This document shows, piece by piece, positions 5,233 through 5,261 of a stretch of DNA of 5,261 nucleotides. Position 1 is the first letter of the stretch. The number at the start of each line of letters is the position of its first letter. The translations under genes and the position numbers were made by a program. The stretch comes from Anaerolineales bacterium (GTDB lineage: Bacteria; Chloroflexota; Anaerolineae; Anaerolineales; E44-bin32), in NCBI GenBank assembly GCA_011772595.1, contig WVZH01000175.1, forward strand, positions 1-5,261, read 5' to 3'. Below the pieces are notes generated by a model, which did no database searches, had not been told where the DNA came from, and saw only the letters and a program-made list of their open reading frames with translations.

Positions 5233-5261
5233 TTGACTTCGTAATGCAATCTTCGTATGTC
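5233..5261 (+). promoter_or_regulatory. Weak promoter candidate at the window edge
   Basis: TTGACT (5233-5238) is 17 bp from TATGTC (5256-5261). The -35 matches 5 of 6 bases; the -10 matches only the first three. It may belong to a gene beginning beyond the window. Bases 5094-5232 otherwise show no gene. A 7-bp GC-rich inverted repeat, CCCCCTG (5079-5085) with CAGGGGG (5124-5130), has a long loop and no T-tract, so I do not call it a terminator. Confidence 0.2.

Noticed and set aside
5095..5244. An open + strand frame after the M23 gene reading ...IAIEQARGSESDSG...
   Set aside because: No start codon of its own until a late ATG, so there is no supportable gene. It could only matter if a frameshift in the M23 gene end existed, and the M23 protein already ends plausibly.
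4983..5249. An 88-codon reverse-strand ORF spanning the end of the M23 gene.
   Set aside because: Half of it is antisense to a well-supported coding region, it resembles no protein I know, and it shows no ribosome binding site signal.

Overview
The window looks like ordinary-to-accessory chromosome from a member of Chloroflexota, probably Anaerolineae-like. This is an inference from style, not from a marker gene. The signs are a C-terminal BTAD regulator, secreted proteins with Thr-Pro-rich linkers around a PD40/TolB-type propeller, a lipoprotein M23 peptidase with a Thr-Pro spacer, and roughly 50% GC. All genes found are on the + strand.

Layout. (1) Positions 1-552 carry the C-terminal end of a SARP/AfsR-type transcriptional regulator (end of a winged helix, then BTAD); its start lies outside the window. 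(2) Positions 553-1122 are a 570-base stretch with no sizeable gene but much structure: a nested hairpin (680-704), a TATACT -10-like box (741-746), an 18-bp operator-like palindrome (767-784), and two GTTGAGA heptamers exactly 11 bp apart, 9 bp upstream of a TATTTT box (882-914), which is the layout of a SARP promoter. A 15-codon ORF follows with the best ribosome binding site in the window (951-998), then two hairpins, the second with a T-rich tail (998-1081). (3) Positions 1123-1916 hold a two-gene unit joined by an ATGA overlap: a 96-aa helical protein resembling the LigA-like fold of some RiPP leader families, and a 168-aa ImmA/IrrE-like protein in which two of the HExxH positions are replaced, so probably a pseudo-protease. 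(4) Positions 1917-2091 hold a strong GTAA-loop hairpin and a perfect TATAAT. (5) Positions 2092-5093 hold a second ATGA-coupled pair: a membrane-anchored PD40 propeller protein with an unassigned C-terminal domain and a Thr-Pro tail, and a lipoprotein LytM/M23 endopeptidase with all metal ligands visible and a C-terminal beta-sandwich-like domain. (6) Positions 5094-5261 show no gene and only a weak promoter candidate at the very edge.

How the parts may work together. The envelope pair (2092, 4002) probably acts outside the membrane on peptidoglycan or a related polymer, with the propeller protein as a binding or scaffold partner. The small pair (1123, 1410) looks like an intracellular regulatory or sensing module. 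Its upstream region (SARP-like operator, short leader ORF, hairpins) suggests control by a SARP-type regulator and possibly by transcript attenuation. Whether the small pair and the envelope pair are functionally linked cannot be told from the sequence, because a hairpin and a new -10 box separate them. The least expected part of the window is 882-1916: a leader-controlled unit encoding a RiPP-leader-like protein and a dead ImmA/IrrE-like protein.
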